A stretch of DNA of 64,000 nt. It comes from Desulfobulbus sp. Tol-SR (GTDB lineage: Bacteria; Desulfobacterota; Desulfobulbia; Desulfobulbales; Desulfocapsaceae). The translations under genes were made by a program, and so were the position numbers. The notes beneath the pieces are model-generated. The model was not told the origin of the DNA and did not search any database. It worked only from the letters and a program-made list of their open reading frames with translations. The stretch is from NCBI GenBank assembly GCA_000769715.1, contig JROS01000084.1, positions 1 to 64,000 on the forward strand, in the 5' to 3' direction. Shown one piece after another: positions 29,766-40,938 of this stretch; within the stretch, counting starts at the first letter, position 1, and each line of letters starts with the position of its first letter.

Positions 29766-30749
29766 ATGAAGAGCAGAACGACCATGGACAAGACGGCAAT
29801 CCTCCGGTCAATACACAACGACCAGATCCAGTACATCCAACAGAAAGTCAGGGTCGATTATGACAACAGACGGCAGCAACCGGTCAGCTTCATCCACGCC
29901 GGTCGGGAGCATGCCATCCTCTCAGTTGTTGCCCGCTTCAAACTTACAGATGACCGACCACACAGGAGCTACCTGCTCGAAGACTCCGATCATGCTGTCT
30001 ATTTTCTATATTATCAGCTCGAGGGATTTCTGAACCGGGCCCCTGTCGGGGCTGGTTTCTGGGTATTGGGATACCGTATCCTGCAAGATCACGAGTTGAT
30101 GCAATGGTTTAGGGAGGAACGAAACATGCTGGCGAACATCTCACTGAAACGCGTCATCGATTTCCATGGTCATATCTGTCCGGAGCTGGCCATCGGGGGA
30201 AAGTTCTGCGAATTTGTGCAGAATCAGGTGAAAAAAGGCGGTATCCCGGAGACCGGCCTTACCGTGGTCTCTGAAAACACCACCTCGGCGCTGGACGCCA
30301 TCCAGGTCCTGCTCGGCACGACCATCGGCAACCAGCGGCTGCTGGTGCTCGATTACGGCAAACACTCCTACAGTCTGTTCTGCAAGGATCACGATCATGG
30401 ATGGAAACTGAGGATGAAACCCCAGATATACGGCGACGAGGTAAAATACAACGCCATCGAAGAAAAGATCCTGCAAGAACAGGCAACCCTCGAAGACCTC
30501 CTGAACTTCCAGCGACTCCTGGATACCCGGATCCAACGCCTTATCATGCTGACTCCCGAGGAGCTTTTTTCCATCGAGGAAATCGACGGCGGCTCCCGTC
30601 CGGAGGAGATATCCGGCACATACCGCATATGTACCCTCTGCGGCGAACAGGTGCTTGCAAGCAGGAGCATCGAAAACGGCGGTTCTATCTACTGCCTGCC
30701 ATGTTTTCAGCAAACGCATCCCGGCTGTCAGATGCATGGTATGCATTGA
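29766..30749 (+). CDS. FmdE-family protein with extra N-terminal domain
   Basis: 327 aa. From about residue 120 it has the FmdE core: VIDFHGHICPELAIGG, SENTTSALDAIQVLLGTTIGN, then a C-terminal zinc-ribbon CTLCGEQV...GSIYCLPC and the His/Cys tail PGCQMHGMH. The first 115 residues (HAGREHAILSVVARFKLTDD...) are a separate domain I do not recognise. FmdE proteins were named for formylmethanofuran dehydrogenase operons, and their HGH and Cys motifs suggest metal binding. Its place right after nikE suggests a role in metal handling (inference). The start may be the Met at 29784. Confidence 0.8.
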   Translation: MKSRTTMDKTAILRSIHNDQIQYIQQKVRVDYDNRRQQPVSFIHAGREHAILSVVARFKLTDDRPHRSYLLEDSDHAVYFLYYQLEGFLNRAPVGAGFWVLGYRILQDHELMQWFREERNMLANISLKRVIDFHGHICPELAIGGKFCEFVQNQVKKGGIPETGLTVVSENTTSALDAIQVLLGTTIGNQRLLVLDYGKHSYSLFCKDHDHGWKLRMKPQIYGDEVKYNAIEEKILQEQATLEDLLNFQRLLDTRIQRLIMLTPEELFSIEEIDGGSRPEEISGTYRICTLCGEQVLASRSIENGGSIYCLPCFQQTHPGCQMHGMH

Positions 30750-30899
30750 AGAGGCAGCGCCACCGAGCCGGGAATCGATCACACAAAATAAATTTTTGTA
30801 TTCTTTGATATTGACGGTTCGCCTGAGAATAGTTTATGAATATTGCACATAACATTATTTCGATTTTAGTGCTATCAACCTCTACCCTGCAAGGTTTCC

Positions 30900-32006
30900 A
30901 TGCGATTTTTTTTGCTCTTCCTTACAGCACTTTTTGTCTGGCCACAGACTGCAGCAACCCGAGAAATCACCGACGCCCTGGGCAGGAAGGTTGAGATACC
31001 GGACAAGGTTGAGCGGGTCATCTGCTCCGGTTCCGGTTGCCTGCGTCTGCTCACCTACCTGCAGGCCCAGGATATGGTGGTGGCGGTCGACGATATCGAA
31101 AGCAGGCGCAGACAGTTCGATGCCCGCCCCTATGCGATGGCCAACCCTCAGTTCAAGTCCCTACCGGTCTTCGGCGAATTCCGCGGCAAGGACAACCCCG
31201 AGCTGATCATGACGCTCGATCCGGGGACGCAGGTGATCCTCAAGCTGGTCGGCACCGGCAAGGGCACGGTTGGGATGGAACCCGGCGAACTCCAGGGAAA
31301 GACCGGCATCCCGGTTGTCGCTTTGAAATACGGCAACCTCGGCAAGATGAAGGAAGAACTCTACGGATCGCTGCGCATCATGGCAGACGTCGTCGGCAAA
31401 CAGCAGCGCGCCATCGCCATCTGCCGTTTCTTTGACGATCACATCGCCGATCTGAAGAAACGGACGGCGGACATCCCGGAGGCGCGACGGCCGTCGGTCT
31501 ACCTCGGCGGCGTAGCCTACGCCGGCCCGCATGGCTTCCAGTCGACGGAGCCGACCTATCCGCCGTTCCGGTTCGTCAATGCCCGCAACCTGGCCGACCA
31601 CACCAACCCGAAGGCAGGGGAGATCACCAGCACCGACATCGCCAAGGAAAAGCTCGTCGAATGGAACCCCGACTATCTCTTCCTCGATCTCTCGACCCTG
31701 CAGTTTGGCGACCAGGCCGGCGGCCTGTACGAACTCAAGACCGACCCGGCCTGCCAGACCCTCACCGCCGTCAAGACCGGCAAAGTCTATGGGGTGCTGC
31801 CATACAACTTGTACAACCAGAATTTCGAATCGATCTTCGCCGATGCCTATTTCATCGGCACGCTGCTCTACCCGGAGCGTTTCGCCGATATCGACCCAGC
31901 GGCCAAGGCCGACGAGATCTTTACCTTCCTGGTCGGCCGACCGGTGTTCGCCGAGATGAACGCCCGGTTCCAGGGCCTGGCCTTCCGACCGGTGCCGTTG
32001 AAATAA
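30900..32006 (+). CDS. metal/corrinoid-type ABC transporter substrate-binding protein
   Basis: 368 aa with signal peptide MRFFLLFLTALFVWPQTAA, then REITDALGRKVEIPDKVERVIC, the opening of BtuF/FepB-type (class III) binding proteins. Its length and SGSGCLRLLTYLQ are those of the anaerobe and methanogen branch. The cargo (iron, cobalt, corrinoid or another metal complex) cannot be told from sequence. No cobalamin riboswitch was recognised in the 150 bp upstream. Confidence 0.85.
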   Translation: MRFFLLFLTALFVWPQTAATREITDALGRKVEIPDKVERVICSGSGCLRLLTYLQAQDMVVAVDDIESRRRQFDARPYAMANPQFKSLPVFGEFRGKDNPELIMTLDPGTQVILKLVGTGKGTVGMEPGELQGKTGIPVVALKYGNLGKMKEELYGSLRIMADVVGKQQRAIAICRFFDDHIADLKKRTADIPEARRPSVYLGGVAYAGPHGFQSTEPTYPPFRFVNARNLADHTNPKAGEITSTDIAKEKLVEWNPDYLFLDLSTLQFGDQAGGLYELKTDPACQTLTAVKTGKVYGVLPYNLYNQNFESIFADAYFIGTLLYPERFADIDPAAKADEIFTFLVGRPVFAEMNARFQGLAFRPVPLK

Positions 32007-32007
32007 C

Positions 32008-33078
32008 ATGCATTTCCACAACGGCCGGATACCGGAGGAATACCGGCGTTATGTCGGGCGCAAGGTGGCCTTTCTCATCGTCCTGACCATCCTGCTGGCG
32101 GCCGCCCTGGTGGTCGCCGTCTCGCTCGGGGCCGCCAATGTGCCGGTTCCGGCGGTGATCAAGAGCCTGCTGGGGATGGAAACCACGAGGCAGACGGAGA
32201 TCATCGTCTGGAACATCCGTCTGCCCCAGGCCCTGGCCAGCATGGTGGCCGGGGCCGGCCTGGCGGTGGCCGGGGCGGCGATGCAGTCGATCCTCCGCAA
32301 CCCCCTCGGTTCCCCTTTCACCCTCGGCATCTCCCATGCCGCCGCCTTCGGCGCCGCTCTGTCGGTGATGCTGCTCGGCGGCGGCATCATGGGTTCGAAT
32401 GCGGTCGGGGCGATCCAGGTCACCAACCCCTGGCTGACCACCTTCTCGGCCTTTGTCTTCAGTATCGGTGCCGCCGCGGCCATCGTCGGGGTGGCCCGCC
32501 TGCGCGGTGCCACCCCGGAGGTCATGGTACTGACCGGGGTGGCCCTGGGGGCCTTCTTCACCGCCGGGACGATGTTGCTGCAGTTCTTCGCCGACGATGT
32601 CCAACTCGCCGCCATGGTTTTCTGGACCTTCGGCGACGCCGCCCGCGCCAGCTGGCGGGAGGTGGGTTACATGACGGCAGCCACCTTTGCCGTCGCCATC
32701 ATCTTTTTCGCCAACAGCTGGAACTACAACGCCATCGATGCCGGCGACGAAACCGCCAGAGGGCTTGGTATCCGGGTCGAATGGGTGCGGACCTCCGGGA
32801 TGTTGCTGGCCTCGGTGCTGACCGCGGTGATCATCAGCTTTCTCGGCATCATCGGTTTCGTCGGCCTGGTGGTACCGCACATGGTCCGCCGCCTCATCGG
32901 CGCCGACCACCGCTTCCTGCTGCCGGCATCGTGCCTCGGCGGCGCCCTGCTGCTCCTGGTCGCCGACACCGGCGCCCGGCTGCTGCTGGCGCCCCACGTC
33001 CTGCCGGTGTCGATTCTCACCGCCTTTGTGGGCGCCCCGGTTTTTCTCTGGCTGATCATCCGCGGAGGTCGAACATGA
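32008..33078 (+). CDS. FecCD-family ABC transporter permease
   Basis: 356 aa, about ten membrane helices, with VWNIRLPQALASMVAGAGLAVAGAAMQ, NPLGSPFTLGISHAAAFGA and FVGLVVPHMVRRLIGADHR, all FecCD/BtuC hallmarks. It starts 1 nt after the binding-protein stop and overlaps the ATPase by ATGA. Confidence 0.93.
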   Translation: MHFHNGRIPEEYRRYVGRKVAFLIVLTILLAAALVVAVSLGAANVPVPAVIKSLLGMETTRQTEIIVWNIRLPQALASMVAGAGLAVAGAAMQSILRNPLGSPFTLGISHAAAFGAALSVMLLGGGIMGSNAVGAIQVTNPWLTTFSAFVFSIGAAAAIVGVARLRGATPEVMVLTGVALGAFFTAGTMLLQFFADDVQLAAMVFWTFGDAARASWREVGYMTAATFAVAIIFFANSWNYNAIDAGDETARGLGIRVEWVRTSGMLLASVLTAVIISFLGIIGFVGLVVPHMVRRLIGADHRFLLPASCLGGALLLLVADTGARLLLAPHVLPVSILTAFVGAPVFLWLIIRGGRT

Positions 33079-33842
33079 TTCTCGATGCGCAACAACTGCA
33101 CTTCGCTTACAACGGGGTGGACGTCCTGAAGAAGATCGATTTCCGGGTCAGCCCCGGCGAGCTGCTGGCGATCCTCGGGCCGAACGGGGTCGGCAAGACG
33201 ACCCTGCTCAAGTGCATCAACACCATCCATCGCCCCCGGGCTGGGGCGATACTGGTGGAGGGTACGGACGTGCTGCGGATGCGGCCGAACGATATCGCCA
33301 CCCGCGTCGGCTACGTCGCCCAGAGAAGCGAGACCGCCCGCCTCACCGTCTTCGATGCGGTGCTGATGGGCCGCAAACCGCATATCCGCTGGCGCACCGC
33401 CCCCCGCGACCTGCAGATCGTCGAGGCGGCCATGCGCCATCTCCACCTCGAAGGCAAGACCCTGCGCCACATCGACCAGCTGAGCGGCGGCGAGCTGCAG
33501 AAGGTCTGCATCGCCCGGGCGCTGGTCCAGGAACCACGACTGCTGCTGCTCGACGAACCGACCAGCGCCCTCGACCTGAAGAACCAGATCGAGATCATGC
33601 GCCTGCTGCGCCATGTGGTCAGCGACCACGGGATCGCGGCGGTGATGACCATGCACGACCTCAACAAGGCCCTGCGGTATGCCGACACGATCCTGCTGCT
33701 GAAAGACGGCGAAATCCACAGTTATGTCCCGGCATCTCAGGTTACCGCGGCAATGATCGAGGCCGTCTACGGCCTGGCGGTGGAAATTCATCGCATAAAT
33801 GGTTATCCTCTGGTTGCACCACGGGAAGAACCGTCCCATTGA
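33075..33842 (+). CDS. FepC/BtuD-type ABC transporter ATPase
   Basis: 255 aa from ATG 33075; the track start at 32781 only prefixes an out-of-frame piece of the permease. Walker A GPNGVGKTT, signature LSGGELQK, Walker B LLLLDEPTSALD, switch MTMHDLN. Third gene of the uptake operon. Followed after 24 nt by a second FmdE gene. Confidence 0.93.
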   Translation: MILDAQQLHFAYNGVDVLKKIDFRVSPGELLAILGPNGVGKTTLLKCINTIHRPRAGAILVEGTDVLRMRPNDIATRVGYVAQRSETARLTVFDAVLMGRKPHIRWRTAPRDLQIVEAAMRHLHLEGKTLRHIDQLSGGELQKVCIARALVQEPRLLLLDEPTSALDLKNQIEIMRLLRHVVSDHGIAAVMTMHDLNKALRYADTILLLKDGEIHSYVPASQVTAAMIEAVYGLAVEIHRINGYPLVAPREEPSH

Positions 33843-33866
33843 CCAATATCAACAAGGAGTCCACAG

Positions 33867-34469
33867 ATGAGTTGTCAGATTGAACCGACGAAAATCGAGG
33901 CCACCATCGCCTTCCACGGCCACAGCTGCCCCGGCCTTGCCATCGGCATCCGCGCTGCCGAGATCGCCCTGCGGGAGCTGCCCGGCGTCGACCAGGCCGA
34001 CCTGGTCTGCGTCACCGAGACCGACATGTGCGGCGTCGACGCCATCCAGTTCCTCACCGGCTGCACCTACGGCAAGGGCAACCTGATCCACCGCGATTGC
34101 GGCAAGCTGGCCTTCTCCTTCCATGACCGCCGCAGCGGCCGGGGCTTCCGCCTGGTGTTCAACCAGCAGGCGCGGGGTGAACTGCATCGGGAGATGGTGG
34201 CACTGATGGGCAAGGGATTGCTGGCGGAGACCGAGCAGCAGCGCCTCCAGGCCCTGCGGGCCGAGATGCAGCAGCGATTGATGACCCTGCCCGCCGACGA
34301 GCTGTTCGCGATCCAGCCCCTCGACCAGGCCCCGCCCCGCCCGGCCCGGGTGCTGCAGAGCCTGGTCTGCGACGACTGCGGCGAGAGCACGATGGAATCG
34401 CGGACCCGCCGCTTCGCCGGCCGGACCCTGTGCATCCCCTGCTTCGCCCGGATCGAGCAGAAAATCTAG
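33867..34469 (+). CDS. FmdE-family protein
   Basis: 200 aa. IAFHGHSCPGLAIGIRAAE, TETDMCGVDAIQFLTGCTYGKGN, HRDCGKLAFSF and a C-terminal zinc ribbon CDDCGES...GRTLCIPC make the full FmdE architecture. ATG 33867 follows AAGGAG. It ends the second ABC operon, so each of the two metal-type transporter operons here carries an FmdE gene. Confidence 0.9.
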   Translation: MSCQIEPTKIEATIAFHGHSCPGLAIGIRAAEIALRELPGVDQADLVCVTETDMCGVDAIQFLTGCTYGKGNLIHRDCGKLAFSFHDRRSGRGFRLVFNQQARGELHREMVALMGKGLLAETEQQRLQALRAEMQQRLMTLPADELFAIQPLDQAPPRPARVLQSLVCDDCGESTMESRTRRFAGRTLCIPCFARIEQKI

Positions 34470-34661
34470 ACCGCAGGGTCTCGGGAACAGGTATGAGTCG
34501 TGGGAGCGGCCCTCATAGAGGGGGCTGGCGGTCCTGAGGCCGGCGCAAGGGATTGTTTTGCTTTCTCCCGCCCGCTGCGGTATTTTCCGGTGACGACTAT
34601 CCGCCGCCGGCGGTCCTTGCCCCGGCGGCACCAGACCAACCGACCGACAGCCCAATTCCCT

Positions 34662-36048
34662 ATGCGCCCCATGCGAACCTGTGTCACCCCGGCCGGCCGT
34701 TTCCGCTACGGCATCCACAAACCCGCCTACTCCGTCGCCAACCTGCGCCGCGACAGCCGCGAGGAGCGGCTCGGCAGCGACGGCGCCGCCAACCCGGTCT
34801 ACAACACCGCCAATTTTCCGCCCGGCGACATACAGGTCGGCACCGCCGACTGGATCTTCGAGATCCCCAACCCCCTGCCGTTCAAAGGCACGACCTTCAT
34901 CGACAAGGAATGGGCCGACGCCAGCGCCGCGAATCCGGAAAGGATCCGGATCGCCGCCCCGCCCCCGGTCTCGTTGAGCGACACCTTGCGGGGCGCCGGC
35001 ACCGGCCCGGAGCTGATCGACCGCCTGCCGGCGCCGCTGCAACTGGCCCTGGCGACCACCTCGACCGACGAGGAGGACCTGATCCGCCTCGCCCGGTTGA
35101 GCTGCGCCCTGGAATTCGATGCCGCCGGCCAGCCGACCGGCCTCCGCTATGACCGGCGGCCGGATGGATCGCTGCGGCCGGTCATCCGCGATCACCTGCT
35201 GTTCGAGGCGGTCGCCAACAATCCCCGGCTGCCCGACAGCTACAAGATCGTCATGGTCATCCGCCCCGGAGCCCAGGGCCGGAGCGAGATCGTCGGCGAA
35301 TGGCCGGCCGACGGCGCCACCCACGTCTTCGAATACCTGCGGCGCAACTCCTACATCGCCGGCGGCCATTACGCCGCCAACATGGCCGACGACGCCATCC
35401 GCTACGCCGTCGCCGATCTGGGCCCCGGCGATATGCGGGCCCTGCGCCATCTCTACTACCAGCGGACCTATACCCGGCTGGCGGCCGAACTGGGGCTGGC
35501 GATCCCGGCCGCCCGGCGCAACCTGGCGCCGGACGAACTGGAGCAACTGCGGCCGGCCATCGGCCGGCAGCTCGAGACCGGCCGGACACCCGCCTCCTCG
35601 GCCACCCTGTGGGGCTGGAATTTCGGTTTCGATTACGCCCCGACCGGCTACCGGCTCCACGCCTCACACCAGCAGGTGCACCAGCAGTACGCCCTGCTCC
35701 CCGCCACGGTGGCCGCCTACAGCGCCGGCTGCGACCACCCTGAAGGCCATTTTGACGCCTTCGGCTGCGGCGACTTGATCGCCGGCCGACAGCTGCGTCA
35801 GGGATTCCCTCGATACCGGGATCCTGCTGGCCCAGAAGGCCTTGGCCGGCCTCGGGGCCCGGATGGTCACCTCGATCGAGTATCCGAAACGGCTTGGCGG
35901 CGGCGAGGATCGCAACCAGCCGCTGCTCTACGCCTTCCTGCCCCGGCTGCCGGAATCGCCCGGGGCCTTCAGCGAGGCGCAGCTGCGGTTCATCAACGGC
36001 CACTACCCCGAGGATTTCGCCGCCGTGTGCCGGCGCCGGCTCGGTTGA
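34662..36048 (+). pseudogene. unknown protein gene broken by a one-base frameshift
   Basis: A coding-like frame runs from ATG 34662 (MRPMRTCVTPAGRFRYGIHK) to about 35804. There CAGGGATTCC carries one G too many, and the natural continuation (DSLDTGILLAQKALAGLGAR...FAAVCRRRLG, stop at 36046-36048) is in the next frame. The original protein would be about 462 aa. I recognise no family; it has no signal peptide and is rich in Arg and Pro. A single extra G in a G run is also a common sequencing error. The track's 597-aa ORF follows the wrong frame after the slip. Confidence 0.6.
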
Positions 36049-36425
36049 GGCAGTCAGAATCCGCCGGCCCGGTGATCGAGGGCCCGGTCCGGATCTCCGG
36101 CCAATCTGTGCCGCCAATATTTTCTTCCTTGTGGAAAATGCGGCCCCTGGTGTACGTTTCGAATCCGGGAATGCCCTGCGGGAAGGGAGGAATCTTCTCC
36201 AGGTCAATCAGAGATCGGTACGCAGCAGCATCCACAGGCGCCATGCACGTCTCCCCGTGGTGTCAGGAAAGCGGGATGATCCCGGTCGGATAAGGGGATC
36301 ATCGCGCCCATATCATGGTACATTCCCGTACGTCCTGTTTTCAGGCCACCTTGCGGTCGTCACGGTCACCCGGACGCGTCGACGTCCTGCAGGGGCTCAG
36401 CATATCGCATGTAATGGAGTAATCG
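36049..36425. other. intergenic region upstream of trpB
   Basis: 377 bp, no convincing gene. No run of Trp codons or obvious attenuator hairpin with a U tract was found, so trpBA regulation is not visible here. Confidence 0.45.
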
Positions 36426-37652
<1,227 letters not shown>

Positions 37653-37696
37653 TCCGGCCTTCCCGATTTCCCGGATTTCAGATACAGGTGACAGCC

Positions 37697-38461
37697 ATGC
37701 AGCTTGAAGAGACACTGAAGAAACGACGGCAGGAGAAGGACATCCTGCTGATGACCCATCTGGTCCTCGGCTATCCCTCCTTTGAGGTCAATCGCACAAT
37801 CATCCGCCAGATGGTCGACAACGGGGTCGACTGCATCGAGATGCAGATCCCCTTCTCCGAACCGATGGCCGACGGCCCGGTCATCCTCAAGGCCAACCAG
37901 GACAGCATCGCCGCCGGCACCACCGTCGCCGCCTGTCTCGAATTCGGCAGGGAGATGGCCGCCAGTTACGATATCCCCTTCCTGTTCATGACCTATTACA
38001 ACATCATCTTCAAATACGGTGAGGAACGGTTTCTCGATGCGGCGAAGGCGGCGGGAATCACGGGGCTGATCATCCCCGATCTGCCGCCGGAGATGGGCGG
38101 GGAATTCATGACGATGGCCAGGGACCGGGGGATCGCAGCAATCCTCATCTTCGCCCCGACCTCAACCGACGAGCGGATGGGGGAACTGAACCACTGGGCC
38201 GCCGGTTTCGTCTACTGTGCCGCCCGGCGCGGGGTGACGGGAAAGAAATCGGAGTTCGGCAGCGAGTTCTACGATTACCTGGCCCGCTGCCGTCGGGCGA
38301 CCAGCCTGCCGCTGGCGGTGGGTTTCGGCATCCAGAACCGGGAGGATGTCGCCGCCCTGATAGGTCGCGCCGACCTGGCGGTGATCGGATCCCGGACCAT
38401 CCGCCTCGTCGACGAGGAAGGCCCCGAGGCCGTCGGCCCCTTCATCGCCTCCCTGCGCTGA
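37697..38461 (+). CDS. trpA: tryptophan synthase alpha chain
   Basis: 254 aa from ATG 37697. VDCIEMQIPFSEPMADGP keeps both catalytic acids (Glu in IEM, Asp in ADG); FLFMTYYNIIFKYG and LAVGFGIQNRED are also typical. It cleaves indole-3-glycerol phosphate and channels indole to TrpB. The FSEP instead of FSDP is a neighbouring, non-catalytic change. Confidence 0.94.
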   Translation: MQLEETLKKRRQEKDILLMTHLVLGYPSFEVNRTIIRQMVDNGVDCIEMQIPFSEPMADGPVILKANQDSIAAGTTVAACLEFGREMAASYDIPFLFMTYYNIIFKYGEERFLDAAKAAGITGLIIPDLPPEMGGEFMTMARDRGIAAILIFAPTSTDERMGELNHWAAGFVYCAARRGVTGKKSEFGSEFYDYLARCRRATSLPLAVGFGIQNREDVAALIGRADLAVIGSRTIRLVDEEGPEAVGPFIASLR

Positions 38462-38532
38462 CCCCTTACCCCCGGGCGCCCGCACCCGCTTCGGACGTCC
38501 CGCCACAGCCGGTTGCGTCTCCCATCTCCAGA

Positions 38533-39951
38533 TCAGTGCTGCTCCTGGTAATCCGGAGTGGCATTGCGGCGCCAGTGGGGGTGGGTGATCCCCAGTTTGT
38601 TGATCTTGTAATTCAGGGCCCGGGGACTGATCCCCAGCTTACCGGCGGCGTTTTTCTGCACCCAGAGACATTCCTCGAGTGCCTTGAGGATAAGATCACG
38701 TTCCTGATTGGCGAGGGAGTTGGTCACCCCGGCAGCGCTCCCGGTCACAACCGTCGCCCCCGGGGACGAGGGGAAAACGATGCCGCCCCTGGCCACCGGC
38801 AGGGCCAGGTTTTCGGCATGAATCAGTTCGGCATCCTCGATGATCACCGCCCGCTCGATGGTATTGGCCATCTGGCGGATATTGCCGGGCCATTCATAGG
38901 CGACGATCTGGGCCATCGCCTCGTCGGTGAACCCCTGGATATGGCGACGCAGCGACTGACAGCTCTTCTGCAGCAGGGTCCTGGCCAGGGGCTCAAGACA
39001 TTGCCGGCGCTCTTTGAGCGAGGGCAGGCGGACGGGCAGGACATTGATCCGGTAGTACAGATCTTCCCGGAACAACCCCTTCTCCACCTGCCGCAGCAGA
39101 TCCCTGTTGGTGGCGGCAATGATGCGGACATCGGCATGGATGGTCTTGTTGCCGCCGACCCTTTCGAAGGACTTCTCCTCCAGCACCCGCAGCAGCTTGG
39201 TCTGCAATCCCATGCTCATCTCGCCGATCTCATCGAGAAAGATCGTGCCGCCGCTCGCCTGCTCGAAGCGGCCGATACGGAGCTTGTCGGCCCCGGTGAA
39301 CGACCCCTTTTCGTGGCCGAACAGCTCCGATTCGAGCAGATCGACCGGAATGTTGGCACAGTTGATCTTGACAAAGGGTTTTTTGCGGCGGGGGGAGTTG
39401 AAATGCACCGTGCCGGACAGAAAGCTCTTGCCGGTACCGGTGTCGCCGGTGATCAGGATCGTCGAATCCGTTTTGGCGAAACGCTCGAGACTCTTGAGGA
39501 TTTCCTTCATCTGCGGACTTTCGGCGATGACATCGTTGAAGTCGTAGACGATGTCCTGCTTGCGCCGATGATAGGCGATCTCGTTACGCTGGTCGCGAAT
39601 CTCGATGGCCCGGTCGACGGAGAGATTGATCCGCTCTTTCGACAGCGGATGCACCAGGAAGTCGCTGGCGCCGGCGTTGATCGCCTTGACGATCAGTTCC
39701 ACCCTTTCCGATTTGCTGGTGATGATGATCGGCAGGAACGGGTTCTTGCCGTGGACCTTCTCCAGCAGTCCCATCGACTGCCCCTCGGCCGAATCGATAT
39801 CGAGGAAGACCAGGTCGTACTGGCGTTCGTTGATCTCCTCTTGAAATTCGGCGGTATCCAGCGTACATGTCAGGACACATCGCTCCTCCAGGGCGGCGAC
39901 CGTGGCGGCAGCGGTATCTGGTGACGAATCGTAGATCAGAATCGTATTCAT
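38533..39951 (-). CDS. sigma-54-dependent response regulator (NtrC family)
   Basis: 472 aa from ATG 39951; the track start adds 121 unrelated residues. The receiver domain has YDLVFLDID as the probable phospho-acceptor region. The AAA+ core has Walker A GDTGTGKS, GSFTGADK (the GAFTGA sigma-54 loop), Walker B GTIFLDEIGEM and the sensor region. A Fis-type helix-turn-helix ends it (KNAAGKLGISPRALNYKINKLG). No partner kinase is adjacent and the target is unknown. Confidence 0.92.
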   Translation of the reverse strand: MNTILIYDSSPDTAAATVAALEERCVLTCTLDTAEFQEEINERQYDLVFLDIDSAEGQSMGLLEKVHGKNPFLPIIITSKSERVELIVKAINAGASDFLVHPLSKERINLSVDRAIEIRDQRNEIAYHRRKQDIVYDFNDVIAESPQMKEILKSLERFAKTDSTILITGDTGTGKSFLSGTVHFNSPRRKKPFVKINCANIPVDLLESELFGHEKGSFTGADKLRIGRFEQASGGTIFLDEIGEMSMGLQTKLLRVLEEKSFERVGGNKTIHADVRIIAATNRDLLRQVEKGLFREDLYYRINVLPVRLPSLKERRQCLEPLARTLLQKSCQSLRRHIQGFTDEAMAQIVAYEWPGNIRQMANTIERAVIIEDAELIHAENLALPVARGGIVFPSSPGATVVTGSAAGVTNSLANQERDLILKALEECLWVQKNAAGKLGISPRALNYKINKLGITHPHWRRNATPDYQEQH

Positions 39952-40063
39952 AATCGCTGTACCGAGAATGTATCCAAAATTTCGATATCGTAATTCATAT
40001 TCTTTTTTATACTGGACAGGCTGACAAAATGCAAATAAAAGAAGTGAATTTCCGAATTGACCC

Positions 40064-40579
40064 ATGACCCCCCCGCCCGCCGCCGACACCCCCAAGGCCT
40101 TCAGTCCGCCTCCGGCCAGCGATGAACAGTGGATGCGTGTCGCGCTGGAGCAGGCGCGATCGGCGGCCGGACTCGGCGAGGTCCCGGTCGGGGCGGTCCT
40201 GACGGCCGGCGATGAACTGATCGCAACCGCCGGCAACAGCCCGATCGGCCTGTGCGACCCCACCGCCCACGCCGAAATCCTGGTCCTCCGCCGCGCCGCC
40301 GGCCGGATCGGCAACTACCGTCTCACCGGGACCACGCTCTATGTCACCCTCGAGCCCTGCCTCATGTGTATGGGGGCGATGATCCATGCCCGGGTCGACC
40401 GTCTCGTCTTCGGCGCCTTCGATCCCAAGACCGGGGCCGCTTTGTCGCGCTACCGGGTCGGCAGTGACGGTCGGCTCAATCACGATATTGAAATTACCGC
40501 CGGCATCCTTGAAGACGAGTGCTCGGCCCTGCTCCGGGACTTTTTCCGCCTTCGCCGCGATTGCGGCCGGTCGGCGTGA
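40064..40579 (+). CDS. tadA: tRNA-specific adenosine deaminase
   Basis: 171 aa. Zinc site HAEILVLRRA and PCLMCMGAMIHARV; catalytic Glu in HAE. It converts A34 to inosine in tRNA-Arg(ACG). The N-terminus has a short Pro-rich extension before the domain. Divergent from the sigma-54 regulator. Confidence 0.93.
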   Translation: MTPPPAADTPKAFSPPPASDEQWMRVALEQARSAAGLGEVPVGAVLTAGDELIATAGNSPIGLCDPTAHAEILVLRRAAGRIGNYRLTGTTLYVTLEPCLMCMGAMIHARVDRLVFGAFDPKTGAALSRYRVGSDGRLNHDIEITAGILEDECSALLRDFFRLRRDCGRSA

Positions 40580-40688
40580 GTCCGCATCAGGTCTCGGTTT
40601 TTTTCACCCCCGGCGACTTTTTGATTGCCAAACGGGGCCCGACAGTATAGATAGTAGAGTCCACTTTGCGTCGAGTAATTCGATGCCT

Positions 40689-40774
40689 GGAGAGGTGACC
40701 GAGCGGCTTAAGGTGCACGCCTGGAACGCGTGTGTACGCAAGTACCGTGAGTTCGAATCTCACCCTCTCCGCCA
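40689..40774 (+). tRNA. tRNA-Ser (GGA)
   Basis: Cloverleaf with acceptor GGAGAGG/CCTCTCC, anticodon stem CACGC/GCGTG around CTGGAAC (anticodon GGA, reads UCC/UCU), a long variable arm as in class II tRNAs, T arm GTGAG-TTCGAAT-CTCAC and encoded CCA. Confidence 0.95.
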
Positions 40775-40793
40775 GTTCCGATTTCAGTTTGAT

Positions 40794-40887
40794 AGCCGGG
40801 CCTTGTGCAACGGAGAATCACGAACCCCGCCAGGTCCGGGAGGAAGCAACGGTAGTGACACTCTTCGTGTGTTACAGGTAACCCGGC
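40794..40887 (+). ncRNA. ffs: signal recognition particle 4.5S RNA
   Basis: The conserved Ffh-binding domain GGTCCGGGAGGAAGCAACGG lies in a hairpin closed by AGCCGGG (5') and CCCGGCT (3'). A T-run (ATTTTTT) follows as terminator. Short bacterial form of about 94 nt. It guides membrane-protein translation with Ffh. Sits between tRNA-Ser and dnaX, a known arrangement in Desulfobacterota. Confidence 0.92.
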
Positions 40888-40938
40888 TATCATTTTTTCC
40901 ACTCCGCGAGTCCTCCCCGCCCCGGGCCACGGTACCGC

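Noticed and set aside
30750-30899. Cobalamin riboswitch upstream of the BtuF-like gene
   Set aside because: No B12-box-like string or supporting structure was found in the 150-bp gap.
33849-35660. 603-aa minus-strand ORF
   Set aside because: Opposes the second FmdE gene and the frameshifted gene; low-complexity Gly/Ala/Val-rich composition with no motif.
37840-37875. Possible loss of the TrpA catalytic Asp (FSEP instead of FSDP)
   Set aside because: By alignment with E. coli, the catalytic acids are Glu49 (IEM) and Asp60 (MADGP), both present; the changed residue is position 56.
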